Origin: Bradyrhizobium sediminis | Lineage (GTDB): Bacteria > Pseudomonadota > Alphaproteobacteria > Rhizobiales > Xanthobacteraceae | Direction: 5' to 3' | NCBI RefSeq assembly: GCF_018736105.1 | Contig: NZ_CP076135.1 | Location: 1,610,001 to 1,674,000 of the forward strand | DNA: 64,000 bases | Part shown: positions 37,347 through 45,866 of the stretch, in pieces | Numbering within the stretch: position 1 is the stretch's first letter | Layout: every line of letters starts with the position of its first letter | The notes under the pieces: generated by a model | Told to the model about the DNA's origin: nothing | The model's database searches: none | The model's input: the letters and a program-made list of their open reading frames with translations, nothing else | Made by a program: the position numbers and the translations under genes

Positions 37347-38681
37347 ATGAGTCAGAGTTTTGATGTGATTCTGAGATCCGGCACCGTGGTCAACCAGGAC
37401 GGTGAGGGCGTGCGCGACATCGGCGTCGCCAATGGCCGTATCGCTGAAATCGGTTCCCTTGGACAGGCATCGGCCGCCGAGGTGATCGACTGCAAGGGCC
37501 TGCACATCCTGCCCGGCGTCATGGACACGCAGGTGCATTTTCGCGAGCCGGGCCTGACCCACAAGGAAGATCTCGAAACCGGTTCGCGCAGTGCTGTGAT
37601 GGGCGGCGTGACGGCGGTGTTCGAAATGCCGAACACCGATCCCCTGACCATCACCGAAGCGACCTTCACCGGAAAGGTGAAGAGCGGCCGCCACCGCATG
37701 CATTGCGATTTCGCGTTCTTCATCGGCGGCACCCGCGAAAACGTGCAGGATCTGCCGGAGCTGGAACGCGCGCCCGGCTGCGCCGGTGTCAAGGTGTTCA
37801 TCGGCTCTTCCACCGGCGCGCTATTGGTCGAGGATGACGAAAGCCTGCGCCGGATTTTCCAGGTGATCAGCCGCCGCGCCGCCTTTCATGCCGAAGACGA
37901 GTACCGCCTCAACGATCGCAAGGGACTGCGCGTCGAGGGCGATCCGCGCTCGCATCCGGTCTGGCGCGACGAGACCGCGGCGCTGATGGCGACCCAGCGG
38001 CTGGTCCAGCTCGCCCATGAGACGGGCAAGCGGATTCACGTGCTGCATATCTCCACCAAGCAGGAGATCGAGTTTCTGCGCGACCACAAGGACGTCGCCA
38101 CCTGCGAGGCGACGCCGCACCATCTCACTTTGACCGCGCCGGAATGCTACGAGCGGCTCGGCACCCGGGCGCAGATGAATCCGCCGGTGCGCTCGGCCGA
38201 GCATCGGGCCGGGATCTGGCGCGGCATCGAGCAGGGCATCGTCGACGTGCTCGGCTCCGATCACGCCCCGCACACCCTCGAGGAAAAGGCCAAGACCTAT
38301 CCGGCTTCGCCCTCGGGCATGACCGGGGTGCAGACGCTGGTGCCCTTGATGCTCGATCACGTCAACGCCGGGCGATTGTCGCTACAGCGCTTCGTCGATC
38401 TCACCAGCGCAGGCCCGGCGCGGCTGTTCAACATCGCGTGCAAGGGCCGCATTGCGGCGGGTTACGACGCCGACTTCACGGTGGTCGATCTCAAGCGCAG
38501 CGAAACCATCACCGACGATTGGGTGGCCTCGCGCGCCGGCTGGACGCCGTATCACGGCGTGCGCGTCACCGGCTGGCCGGTCGGCACCTTTGTCAGGGGC
38601 CGCCGCGTGATGTGGCAGGGTGAACTGGTGACGCCGTCGACCGGCGAACCGGTGCGGTTTCTGGAGACGTTGAGGGCGTAG
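37347..38681 (+). CDS. pyrC: Dihydroorotase (class I)
   Basis: 444 residues from the ATG at 37347, behind GAGGA. An amidohydrolase that cyclises carbamoyl-aspartate to dihydroorotate in pyrimidine synthesis. Metal ligands: the HxH of MDTQVHFREPGLTHKEDLET, His in HVLHISTKQE and the Asp of VLGSDHAPHTLEEKAKTYPA. CAGVKVFIGSSTG holds the region of the bridging residue. The length and the SPSGMTGVQTLVPLML motif fit the DHOase branch rather than hydantoinase or allantoinase. Confidence 0.92.
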   Translation: MSQSFDVILRSGTVVNQDGEGVRDIGVANGRIAEIGSLGQASAAEVIDCKGLHILPGVMDTQVHFREPGLTHKEDLETGSRSAVMGGVTAVFEMPNTDPLTITEATFTGKVKSGRHRMHCDFAFFIGGTRENVQDLPELERAPGCAGVKVFIGSSTGALLVEDDESLRRIFQVISRRAAFHAEDEYRLNDRKGLRVEGDPRSHPVWRDETAALMATQRLVQLAHETGKRIHVLHISTKQEIEFLRDHKDVATCEATPHHLTLTAPECYERLGTRAQMNPPVRSAEHRAGIWRGIEQGIVDVLGSDHAPHTLEEKAKTYPASPSGMTGVQTLVPLMLDHVNAGRLSLQRFVDLTSAGPARLFNIACKGRIAAGYDADFTVVDLKRSETITDDWVASRAGWTPYHGVRVTGWPVGTFVRGRRVMWQGELVTPSTGEPVRFLETLRA

Positions 38682-38733
38682 ATCATTCATGCTCTCGAGC
38701 GGAGGCCCGGCGCGGCGTCAACTTCAGTCGTCG

Positions 38734-38753
38734 TCGCCCGCGAAAGCGGGCGA
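38734..38753. repeat. REP-like hairpin
   Basis: TCGCCCGC-GAAA-GCGGGCGA: an 8-bp perfect stem with a GAAA loop, in the same sequence family as the hairpin in the nadA-nadB gap. Confidence 0.7.
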
Positions 38754-38842
38754 TCCAGTACGCCGCGGCGGTGCGGCTAGAATGCGGGAACTCTGGAATA
38801 CCGGGCGGATCGGTCAAGCCGGGTGATGACAGCCGCGCAAGC

Positions 38843-39109
38843 CTACTGTTTCGCCAGCCGGGTCGAAAACTCGCCGTTGCGGACGCGGGTCGGCAATCCC
38901 TCGACGAATTTCGCCACCGCGTCCTCGCCATAGGTCGCGACCAGTTCGGCGAAGGCTGCGAACAGGCTGGCCTGCGCCAGGCAGTCGCCATCGACGCCGT
39001 CATGACGCGCCTCCGCCCAGGCCTCGTTGAGGTAGCTCAGCGCCGCCTGCTTCTGTTCGTGATCGGGCAGCGGGTCGCGGGCGGTTGTGAAGGACACTGG
39101 AGGGCTCAT
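38843..39109 (-). CDS. Hypothetical protein, 88 residues
   Basis: Begins MSPPVSFTTARDPLPDHEQK, then AALSYLNEAWAEARHDGVDG and LAATYGE-like helices (LFAAFAELVATYGEDAVAKF), ending FVEGLPTRVRNGEFSTRLAK Q. It is soluble, helical and acidic in the middle. I do not recognise the family. It stands alone between dihydroorotase and the TIGR02301 gene. Confidence 0.65.
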   Translation of the reverse strand: MSPPVSFTTARDPLPDHEQKQAALSYLNEAWAEARHDGVDGDCLAQASLFAAFAELVATYGEDAVAKFVEGLPTRVRNGEFSTRLAKQ

Positions 39110-39266
39110 GAGACTCTGGCGGGACTGGCGCGCGATCCAGGGCGGAACGCATCTGACGCGCCGAGGTGTAGCATGAGCTTCGCGGCCGCCTAGGCCAGTT
39201 CTTTAGGAAAGGTTAACGCCCCGGAACAAGATGATTCCATTGTTCCATATTCGGGCTCTTCGTCTC

Positions 39267-39644
39267 TCAGTTGGCGTAGCGGGCGGTCAGGTCCCGCGAG
39301 ATCTTCGAGCCTTCCTCGATGTATCTTCGGATCGCGATCGAGGCGGCCGGCGTGCAAGTCCGGTAGGTCTGCTGAAAGCCGTTATAGCCGCGGTTGAAGC
39401 CGGCGATCATGCGGGCGCGGCGGTCGCCGGAGGGGGTTTCGGCGTCGATCAGCGCCTGCATCTCGTTGCGCCATTTGGGACCTTCATTGGTGCCGCAAAT
39501 GCCCCTGAGATAGTGCAGGGTGCCGAGGATCTCGGCCAGCCGCTGCAGGTCGCCGTCGAACGGCGCAGCCGCATCCTGGGCCCGCGCAGGGCCGGAAATG
39601 CACGCCGAGACAAGGATGAAAGCGGCCAGAATGTGCTTGAGCAT
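39267..39644 (-). CDS. TIGR02301 family secreted protein
   Basis: 125 residues. Signal peptide MLKHILAAFILVSACISGPA, with cleavage near ARAQ. The mature part matches the TIGR02301 pattern of alphaproteobacteria: LAEILGTLHYLRGICGTNEG, WRNEMQALIDAETPSGDRRA, RMIAGFNRGYNGFQQTYRTC. Two Cys could form a disulfide. Function is unknown. Confidence 0.88.
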   Translation of the reverse strand: MLKHILAAFILVSACISGPARAQDAAAPFDGDLQRLAEILGTLHYLRGICGTNEGPKWRNEMQALIDAETPSGDRRARMIAGFNRGYNGFQQTYRTCTPAASIAIRRYIEEGSKISRDLTARYAN

Positions 39645-39713
39645 TTTGGGGGTCCAGAACCCGCCCGATATGCCTTTTCAATGCGCTGGAAGCAAGGCGC
39701 CGGCAGGGCCGGT

Positions 39714-40139
39714 TCAGGCCCCGAGCAGGGCTCTGGCCGACCGGATGATCTCATCCAGGCCGCCGGTGACCTTGAGATCGCCGAGCGCATCCGGCGCCAG
39801 CCACCTGAAATCGTCGTGTTCGTCGTTCAGGACCGGCTCGCCTGCGGTCCAGCGTGCGGCGAACGACATGATCAGATAATGGCCGCCGCCGGAGGTTCCC
39901 GGCACCACCTCGCGCCATCCGGCGAGCCCGGCAATCTCGATTTTCAGCCCGGTTTCCTCGTCGACCTCGCGATGCAGCGCCGCGTGCAGCGTCTCGCCGA
40001 ATTCGACCCGGCCGCCGGGCAGCGAATAGTAGCCTTTGGCCGGGGACTTTGCCCGCCGCACCAGGAGGATCTTGCCGTCGCGAAAGATCGCCGCGCTGAC
40101 GGCGAGCTGCGGATGCGAGGGCTGGACCGGGGACGTCAC
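39714..40139 (-). CDS. Nudix hydrolase
   Basis: 141 residues. It carries a complete Nudix box (GX5EX7REUXEEXGU): GGRVEFGETLHAALHREVDE then ETGL at about residues 42-65. It hydrolyses some nucleoside-diphosphate-linked compound. The short N-terminus (LAVSAAIFRDGKILLVRRAK) is of the ADP-ribose/MutT-like type, but the substrate cannot be read. It starts 5 bp after the stop of the hypothetical gene at 40145-40657 and is probably co-transcribed with it. Confidence 0.9.
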   Translation of the reverse strand: MTSPVQPSHPQLAVSAAIFRDGKILLVRRAKSPAKGYYSLPGGRVEFGETLHAALHREVDEETGLKIEIAGLAGWREVVPGTSGGGHYLIMSFAARWTAGEPVLNDEHDDFRWLAPDALGDLKVTGGLDEIIRSARALLGA

Positions 40140-40144
40140 GGCGG

Positions 40145-40657
40145 TCAGTGCGTCATGATGTAGTCGACGTCGGCCTCGGAGCCGCCATTGATGATGCCGC
40201 CGGCCAGCGTCACCAGCGGCTTGACCCAGCCGGTGGCCTGCTCGGCGAGCGTGGCGCGGGTCTTGTCCTGCCTGGCCTCGCGCATGGCGTCGCTCACCGC
40301 GGTCAGAATCGAGGTCATGGCGCTGGTGATATTGTCGAACTCGGCGCGGATGACAGGATTGGCGGAATTATAGGCCGAAATCGCGAGGTCGCGGGCCTTG
40401 AAATTCGACGCCGTGAAATGCTCGGCATAGGACAGCGGTTGCCAGCCGAGGAAATCCTCGGCGCATTCCGGCATGTCCGGAATCATCTCGAGCAGCATCA
40501 CGGCTTCGTTGAAGTGATTGAGGTAGTCGGTGGCGAGCCCGGTACGGGGGTTGATGTTGGCGGCCCGCAATTGCGCGGCACGCGCGGCATCGCCGCCGCC
40601 AACCTTGCCAGGCGCCGTACGGTTGGGGTTAGCGGTTTGGGCGCCCGTTGCGGTCAT
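40145..40657 (-). CDS. Conserved hypothetical helical protein
   Basis: 170 residues, no signal peptide. The Ala/Asn-rich N-terminus (MTATGAQTANPNRTAPGKVG) is followed by a helical part: ATDYLNHFNEAVMLLEMIPD, PECAEDFLGWQPLSYAEHFT and FDNITSAMTSILTAVSDAMR. I recognise it as a protein family common in Bradyrhizobium and relatives without known function. It is first in a two-gene unit with the Nudix hydrolase and divergent from the SRAP gene. Confidence 0.75.
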   Translation of the reverse strand: MTATGAQTANPNRTAPGKVGGGDAARAAQLRAANINPRTGLATDYLNHFNEAVMLLEMIPDMPECAEDFLGWQPLSYAEHFTASNFKARDLAISAYNSANPVIRAEFDNITSAMTSILTAVSDAMREARQDKTRATLAEQATGWVKPLVTLAGGIINGGSEADVDYIMTH

Positions 40658-40719
40658 CCGCTGCAGTGTTAACGTTTGGAGTTAAAGGGACCTGAACGGA
40701 TACCTGTCTGGGCCAGAGA

Positions 40720-41484
40720 ATGTGTGGACGCTTCGTCATTACTTCCCCGCCGGCCGCCGTGCGGCAGATTTTCGGCTACCTCGAGCAGCCAAATTTCCCG
40801 CCAAGGCATAATATCGCGCCGACGCAACCTATACCTGTCGTGATCGTCGAAAACGGTATCAGGCATTTCCGGCTGATGCGCTGGGGCCTGCTGCCGTCCT
40901 GGGTCAAGGACCCCAGGAAATTCACGCTGCTGATCAATGCGCGCTCGGAAACCGCGGCGGAAAAACCGGCCTTCAAGAACGCCATCAGGCGCCGGCGCTG
41001 CCTGATCCCGGCCGACGGCTATTACGAATGGCAGGCGGCCGGGACGCGCAAGCGGCCCCACTTCATCCATCGCCGCGACGGGCAACCAATGGGTCTGGCG
41101 GGGCTGGCGGAAACCTGGACCGGGCCCAACGGCGAGGAGCTCGACACCGTGGCGATCGTCACGGCGCCGGCGAGCGCCGATCTTGCGGTGCTGCATCACC
41201 GCGTGCCGGTGACCATCGCGCCCGCCGATTTCGAGCGCTGGCTCGATTGCCGCGACGACAGTGCGGAGGGCGTGATGGCGCTCTTGGTCGCGCCGCAAGA
41301 AGGCGAATTCGTCTGGCACGAGGTTTCGACGCGGGTCAACCGCGTCGCCAATGACGACGCGCAACTGATCCTGCCGATCACCGCGGAGGAGCGGGCGGCG
41401 GAAGCGCCGAAGCCCGCGAAGAAAGCCGCCCCGCGCAAGCCGGCATCGGCGGCGTCCGATGACGGGCAGGGGTCGCTGTTTTGA
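40720..41484 (+). CDS. SRAP-domain protein (YedK/HMCES-like abasic site protector)
   Basis: 254 residues. Cys2 of MCGRF is the nucleophile that crosslinks to abasic sites in single-stranded DNA in this family. NIAPTQPIPVV, LLINARSETAAEKPAFKNAI, RRCLIPADGYYEWQ and the His motif VLHHRVPVTIA complete the SRAP set. The last 30 residues (EAPKPAKKAAPRKPASAASD, then DGQGSLF) are a basic low-complexity tail. I see no LexA box (GAAC-N7-GAAC or GTTC-N7-GTTC) upstream. It converges on the racemase gene with 8 bp between. Confidence 0.93.
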   Translation: MCGRFVITSPPAAVRQIFGYLEQPNFPPRHNIAPTQPIPVVIVENGIRHFRLMRWGLLPSWVKDPRKFTLLINARSETAAEKPAFKNAIRRRRCLIPADGYYEWQAAGTRKRPHFIHRRDGQPMGLAGLAETWTGPNGEELDTVAIVTAPASADLAVLHHRVPVTIAPADFERWLDCRDDSAEGVMALLVAPQEGEFVWHEVSTRVNRVANDDAQLILPITAEERAAEAPKPAKKAAPRKPASAASDDGQGSLF

Positions 41485-41492
41485 CGCAGCAT

Positions 41493-42137
41493 TCAGGTCC
41501 CCGTCCCTGCGCCGAGCAACTCCTTTAGCTTCGCAACGGCGCTGTCCGGCGTGGTGAGGACCGGCCGTCCCGACGCCGCGGCGACCAGTTCGGCCGCCGG
41601 CGCCATGCTGTATTGCGCGAGCGCGATCAGGTCGCAGCCCCGCAAATCGCGTGAGGCTTCCACGACCAGGCGATCATGCCCGGCGCGGTCGCCGCGATCC
41701 AGTGCTGCGAGCGCGCCTTCCGCCAGCTTCGGCACAACCTCCACGGAAGCCGGAAATTCCGGCGGCATCGACACCAGCGTCGGCGCGAAGGTCGAGAGCA
41801 GGCCGATCCTGCGGCCCTTCGCAACGGCCTGCTCGATCATCGCTTCATTTGGTTTGAGCACCGGCATCGGCGCGTGCGCGCGCGCCACCGCTTCGATGCA
41901 GGGGCCGAAGGCCGAACAGGTGAACAGGATCGCGTCGGCGCCGGTCGAGGCCGCATAGCGCCCGAGCGACAGGAAACGTTCCGCCATCGCGTCAGTGAGG
42001 CGGCCGTCACGCTTGAGATCGGCCGACAGGCTGTCGTCGAGCAGGTTCATCAAAGTTGCGTCCGGCCATAGCCGGGCGAACGAAGCCTCGATCGGCACAA
42101 TCGAATGCTTCAGGGCGTGGATCAAAGCGATGCGCAT
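41493..42137 (-). CDS. Asp/Glu racemase-superfamily protein with one catalytic Cys missing
   Basis: 214 residues. The fold fits the cofactor-independent aspartate/glutamate racemase superfamily. The first Cys is present (ADAILFTCSAFGPC). At the position of the second, where family members have a Cys-Thr/Ser-Met run, the sequence reads LIALAQYSMAPAAELV, with Gln-Tyr in place of Cys. So it is unlikely to be a two-base racemase; a decarboxylase, isomerase or inactive role is possible. It follows the Nudix gene by 15 bp. Confidence 0.75.
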   Translation of the reverse strand: MRIALIHALKHSIVPIEASFARLWPDATLMNLLDDSLSADLKRDGRLTDAMAERFLSLGRYAASTGADAILFTCSAFGPCIEAVARAHAPMPVLKPNEAMIEQAVAKGRRIGLLSTFAPTLVSMPPEFPASVEVVPKLAEGALAALDRGDRAGHDRLVVEASRDLRGCDLIALAQYSMAPAAELVAAASGRPVLTTPDSAVAKLKELLGAGTGT

Positions 42138-42152
42138 CGTGTTTAAACGTCC

Positions 42153-42734
42153 TCAGCGAAAAATGTTCAGCGCCGCATACTGCAGCAGCATGATGGTCTT
42201 GGCGTCCGCAATGCGGCCGTCGCCGATCATGTCGAGCGCCTGATCGATCGGCAGCTCCAGCACCTCGATGTCCTCGCCTTCGTCGGCGATGCCGCCGCCG
42301 CTGCCGATCTTCATGTGCGGCTGATACTCAGCGACGAAGAAGTGCAGTTTTTCGGTGACCGAGCCGGGGCTCATGAAGGCTTCGAACACCTTGTTGATGT
42401 CGCCGAGCCGGTAGCCGGTCTCCTCTTCCGCCTCGGCGCGGATCCGGTTTTCCGGCGACTCGTTGTCGAGCAGGCCGGCGGCGGCCTCGATCAGGAGATC
42501 GTCGTAGCCGTTGACATAGGCCGGATAGCGAAACTGCCGCACGAGCACCACGGTGCGCTGCGCCAGATTGTAGGGCAACAGCGTCGCGCCATTGCCGCGG
42601 TCGTAGGTTTCCCGATGCTGCGTCTGCCATTCGCCGTTGGCGCGGCGGAATTCGAACGTGGTGGTCTTCAGGGTGTAGTGGTTGTCTGAAAGGACGCGGA
42701 CGCTCTTGACGCGGATGCGGTCGGAAATGGTCAT
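42153..42734 (-). CDS. Nudix hydrolase (NudK/ADP-ribose pyrophosphatase type)
   Basis: 193 residues from the ATG at 42732-42734, with AGGA 7 nt upstream. N-terminal strand region LSDNHYTLKTTTFEFRRANG, then YDDLLIEAAAGLLDNESPEN and the box helix RAEAEEETGYRLGDINKVFE with the catalytic Glu residues, then FMSPGSVTEKLHFFVAEY. This is the TIGR00052/NudK pattern for sugar-nucleotide or ADP-ribose diphosphatases. It forms an operon with the racemase-like gene. The longer frame to 42848 enters a palindromic repeat and is not the real start. Confidence 0.88.
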   Translation of the reverse strand: MTISDRIRVKSVRVLSDNHYTLKTTTFEFRRANGEWQTQHRETYDRGNGATLLPYNLAQRTVVLVRQFRYPAYVNGYDDLLIEAAAGLLDNESPENRIRAEAEEETGYRLGDINKVFEAFMSPGSVTEKLHFFVAEYQPHMKIGSGGGIADEGEDIEVLELPIDQALDMIGDGRIADAKTIMLLQYAALNIFR

Positions 42735-42753
42735 CTCGATTCCTGTCTGGTTC

Positions 42754-42843
42754 TCCTCGTCCTGAGGAGCGGCGTCTTCGCCGCGTCTCGAAGGATGAGG
42801 CCCATGGTTCGAGACGGCGCTGACGCGCCTCCTCACCATGAGG
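42754..42843. repeat. Bradyrhizobium-type palindromic intergenic repeat, copy 4
   Basis: CCTCGTCCTGAGGAGCGGCG with CGCGTCTCGAAGGATGAGG, then CATGGTTCGAGACGGCGC with GCGCCTCCTCACCATGAGG. It lies between the GNAT and Nudix genes of the same strand. Confidence 0.88.
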
Positions 42844-42872
42844 AGCATTGCCCGGCAGGCAGTACCTGCTGA

Positions 42873-43334
42873 TTACGGCGTCGGCTCGCGGCCGTCGAGC
42901 CATCTGGCGAAGACGATCGTCTGCGACTCGGCGTAGCCGATCGATTGGTAGAATGCCCCCGCACTGGCGTTTTCGCGCCGGACCATCAATTGCAGTTTTG
43001 CGATGCCCGTCTCGCGCAGCCAGTCCTCGGCCGCCTTCATGATGGCGCGGCCAAAACCCTTGCCGCGATGGTCCGGGTCGGTGGCGACGTAATAGACCCA
43101 GCCGCGATGGCCGTCATGGCCGACCATCGCGGTCGCCATGATGGCGTTGCCGACGCGGCCGGCCAGCACCGTCGCGTTCGGCCCGCGCCGCGCCAGCGCG
43201 ATGTCGGCGGCGGGATCGTTCCATGGCCGCGTCAGGTTGCAGCGTTGCCATAGCGCGATGACCGCGGCGATATCGGCGTCCTCGACCGGCGCGATGGCGA
43301 GTGCGGAGATCGGTTTTGGCGGCGGCGCGTTCAC
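42873..43334 (-). CDS. GNAT acetyltransferase (YpeA-like)
   Basis: 153 residues from the GTG at 43332-43334, which overlaps the stop of the preceding gene (GTGA). The acetyl-CoA loop is visible in VYYVATDPDHRGKGFGRAIM, and the C-terminal GNAT motif is RRENASAGAFYQSIGYAESQ. The N-terminal VEDADIAAVIALWQRCNLTR is of YpeA type. The acceptor substrate is unknown. Confidence 0.88.
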   Translation of the reverse strand: MNAPPPKPISALAIAPVEDADIAAVIALWQRCNLTRPWNDPAADIALARRGPNATVLAGRVGNAIMATAMVGHDGHRGWVYYVATDPDHRGKGFGRAIMKAAEDWLRETGIAKLQLMVRRENASAGAFYQSIGYAESQTIVFARWLDGREPTP

Positions 43335-44761
43335 AGCACCTTGCCGGGGTTCATGATGCCGAGCGGGTCGAGCATCGCCTTGATGCCGCGCATCAGCTCG
43401 ATCGCCACCTTGTCCTTGACGTCGGGCAGTTCGTCGCGCTTGAGCACGCCGATGCCGTGCTCGGCGGAGATCGAGCCGCCCATCCGCAGCACGATGTCGA
43501 ACACGACCGCGTTGACCTCGTGCCAGCGGCCCATGAAGTCGGCGGTGTCGCCGCCAACAGGCTGGCTGACATTGTAATGGATATTGCCGTCGCCGAGATG
43601 GCCGAACGGCACCGGCCGCGAGCCCGGAATCAGTTTCACCACCGCGGCGTTGGCTTCCGCGATGAAGGCGGGCACGGCGGCGACCGGCACTGAAATATCG
43701 TGCTTGATCGAGCCGCCTTCCGGCTTCTGCGCCGCCGACATTTCGTCGCGCAGCTTCCAGAAGCCTGAGCGCTGGCTGAGGCTGGCCGCGATGACGGCGT
43801 CGTCGACGATGCCGTCGTCGAAACCCTTGGCCAGGATCGCTTCCAGCGTGGCGCGGGCGTCGTCGCGCGGCGACGACAGCTCCATCAGCACGTACCAGGG
43901 ATGCCGGCCGGCGAGGGGATGGCGGACATCGATGCCGTGGCGGACGCTGAAACCGACCGCGATGTCGGCCAGCAGTTCGAAACTGGTGAGCGTGCCCGCA
44001 GCCTCGTTCTGCGAGATCGACAGCAGCTTCAGCGCGTCGGCGGGCGATTTCAGGCCGACGAAGGCGGTCTCCACCGCGCGCGGCTTCGGGAACAGTTTCA
44101 GGGTCGCCGCGGTGATGATGCCGAGCGTGCCTTCGGCGCCGATGAAGAGGTTGCGCAGGTCGTAGCCGGTATTGTCCTTTTTCAGCTTCGACAGCCCGTT
44201 CAGAATACGGCCGTCGGCCAGCACAACTTCCAGCCCGAGCGCCATTTCGCGCGCCACGCCATAGGCCAGCGCCGTGGTCCCGCCGGCATTGGTGGAGAGG
44301 TTGCCGCCGATGGTGCAGCTTCCTTCCGCGCCGAGCGACAGAGGAAACAGCCGGTCGACCTCGGAAGCGCGCTGTTGCGCGATCTGCAGCACCACGCCGG
44401 CCTCGCAGGTCATGGTGTTGGACGCGGTGTCGATGTCGCGGATCTTGTCCATCCGCCGCAATGATACCACCACCTCGCCGTTGTGCGGGGTCTGGCCGCC
44501 GACGAGGCCGGTATTGCCGCCCTGCGGCACCAGCGCGATCCGGTGCTCGGTGGCGAGCTTGCAGATGGCGGAGACTTCCGCGGTCGAGCCCGGCCGCAAC
44601 ACCAGCGGCGACCGCCCGCGAAACAGGTCGCGCTCCTCGGTGACGTAAGGCGCGATATCGGCCTGATCCGTGACCGCGTATTTGTCGCCGACGATCGAAC
44701 GAAATTGTGCGATCAGTTCGGGCGAGAGCGGCGGCGGCGTCGAAGGCTGGACGATATTCAT
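43331..44761 (-). CDS. FAD-linked 2-hydroxyacid dehydrogenase (D-2-hydroxyglutarate/D-lactate type)
   Basis: 476 residues from the ATG at 44759-44761. The FAD_binding_4 (VAO-type) domain has LVPQGGNTGLVGGQTPHNGE, SLGAEGSCTIGGNLSTNAGG and LFIGAEGTLGIITAATLKLF. The C-terminal FAD-oxidase domain has the metal/substrate motif PFGHLGDGNIHYNVSQP and GGSISAEHGIGVLKRDEL. These motifs define the D-2-hydroxyglutarate/D-lactate dehydrogenase group, which feeds electrons to ETF or quinone. Operon order is Sua5, this gene, GNAT. Confidence 0.9.
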   Translation of the reverse strand: MNIVQPSTPPPLSPELIAQFRSIVGDKYAVTDQADIAPYVTEERDLFRGRSPLVLRPGSTAEVSAICKLATEHRIALVPQGGNTGLVGGQTPHNGEVVVSLRRMDKIRDIDTASNTMTCEAGVVLQIAQQRASEVDRLFPLSLGAEGSCTIGGNLSTNAGGTTALAYGVAREMALGLEVVLADGRILNGLSKLKKDNTGYDLRNLFIGAEGTLGIITAATLKLFPKPRAVETAFVGLKSPADALKLLSISQNEAAGTLTSFELLADIAVGFSVRHGIDVRHPLAGRHPWYVLMELSSPRDDARATLEAILAKGFDDGIVDDAVIAASLSQRSGFWKLRDEMSAAQKPEGGSIKHDISVPVAAVPAFIAEANAAVVKLIPGSRPVPFGHLGDGNIHYNVSQPVGGDTADFMGRWHEVNAVVFDIVLRMGGSISAEHGIGVLKRDELPDVKDKVAIELMRGIKAMLDPLGIMNPGKVL

Positions 44762-44804
44762 TTCTGTCTCTTGTTCTTGTCGCTCGTTGTTTGCTCGCGT
44801 TGCC

Positions 44805-45797
44805 TCAGTCCCGTCCCACCGCGGCGCGGCGCAGCCGGTCATTGATGGCTTCGCCGAGCCCGTGATGCGGGATCGGCATCACCGCGATGGCGCGGGCGTC
44901 TTTGGTGTCGAGCGCACGAAGATAACCGAAAAGATTGGCGGCGGCCTCATCGACATTGCTCCGAGGCGACAGATTCATGATCGCGGCCGCCCCGTCCGAG
45001 CCCGGCACCGAGGCGGGGCCGAACGCCAGCAGCGCTTCGCCGGGCTCGACTCTATCGGCATTGAGCCTGACCCTGGTGCGCGGCGCGTAATGCGAGGCCA
45101 GCATGCCCGGCGCCAGCGGTTGTCCGCTGTCGGCGTCGGGATCGGCGGGCGGTTGCGCCAGCGCCCGGCCCAGCACGCGCTCGATCTCGGCGCGGGGCAG
45201 GCCGCCCGGGCGCAGCAGCATCGGCTGCTCGATGCATCCGACGATGGTCGATTCGACGCCGACCGCGACCGGTCCGCCGTCGACGATCAGGTCGATCCGC
45301 CCGGTCAGGTCGCCCTGCACATGGGCTGCCGTAGTCGGCGAGACATGGCCCGACAGATTAGCCGACGGCGCCACCACCGGCCCGCCGAAGGCGCGCAGGA
45401 TGGCCAGCGCCACCGGGTGGGCGGGAACCCGGATCGCGACGGTCTCGAGCCCGGCGGTTGCGAGATCGGCGACCGGGCAATCGGCGGCTTTGGGCAGCAC
45501 CAGCGTCAGCGGCCCCGGCCAGAACGCCTCGGCGAGCAAGGTGGCCGTCGCATCAAAACGGGCAATCCGCCGGGCGGCGGCGAGATCGCCGACATGCGCA
45601 ATCAGCGGATTGAACGCCGGCCGGCCCTTGGCCTGGTAGAGCCGGGCAATGGCGGCGGGGTTGGCGGCGTCTGCGCCCAGGCCGTAAACGGTCTCGGTCG
45701 GGAACGCGACCAGGCCGCCCTCGGCGAGGCAGGATGCCGCCGCGGCCACGGCGGCCTCGCCGGCGGGCAGAATCCGCGTTTTCAGGGCTACATTCAC
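44805..45797 (-). CDS. L-threonylcarbamoyladenylate synthase (Sua5-type)
   Basis: 330 residues from the GTG at 45795-45797 (VNVALKTRILPAGEAAVAAA). The first step of t6A37 tRNA modification, making threonylcarbamoyl-AMP from Thr, bicarbonate and ATP. The YrdC domain has GLVAFPTETVYGLGADAANP, the K-x-R motif in LYQAKGRPAFNPLIAHV, and PSANLSGHVSPTTAAHV. A further C-terminal Sua5 domain (about 210-330, APGMLASHYAPRTRV at its hinge) distinguishes it from short TsaC. No strong Shine-Dalgarno is visible. A tRNA gene lies divergently 70 bp upstream. Confidence 0.93.
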   Translation of the reverse strand: MNVALKTRILPAGEAAVAAAASCLAEGGLVAFPTETVYGLGADAANPAAIARLYQAKGRPAFNPLIAHVGDLAAARRIARFDATATLLAEAFWPGPLTLVLPKAADCPVADLATAGLETVAIRVPAHPVALAILRAFGGPVVAPSANLSGHVSPTTAAHVQGDLTGRIDLIVDGGPVAVGVESTIVGCIEQPMLLRPGGLPRAEIERVLGRALAQPPADPDADSGQPLAPGMLASHYAPRTRVRLNADRVEPGEALLAFGPASVPGSDGAAAIMNLSPRSNVDEAAANLFGYLRALDTKDARAIAVMPIPHHGLGEAINDRLRRAAVGRD

Positions 45798-45866
45798 AGG
45801 GAAGATTATCCTCAAATCGGCTTCTTGCGGTGCACGAAACCCAAGGCTATAAGCCGCCCATCTTGT

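Noticed and set aside
40657..40720. LexA box for the SRAP gene, or a CtrA box from the two TTAA runs
   Set aside because: No GAAC-N7-GAAC or GTTC-N7-GTTC is present, and the TTAA elements are spaced by 9, not the 7 known for CtrA.
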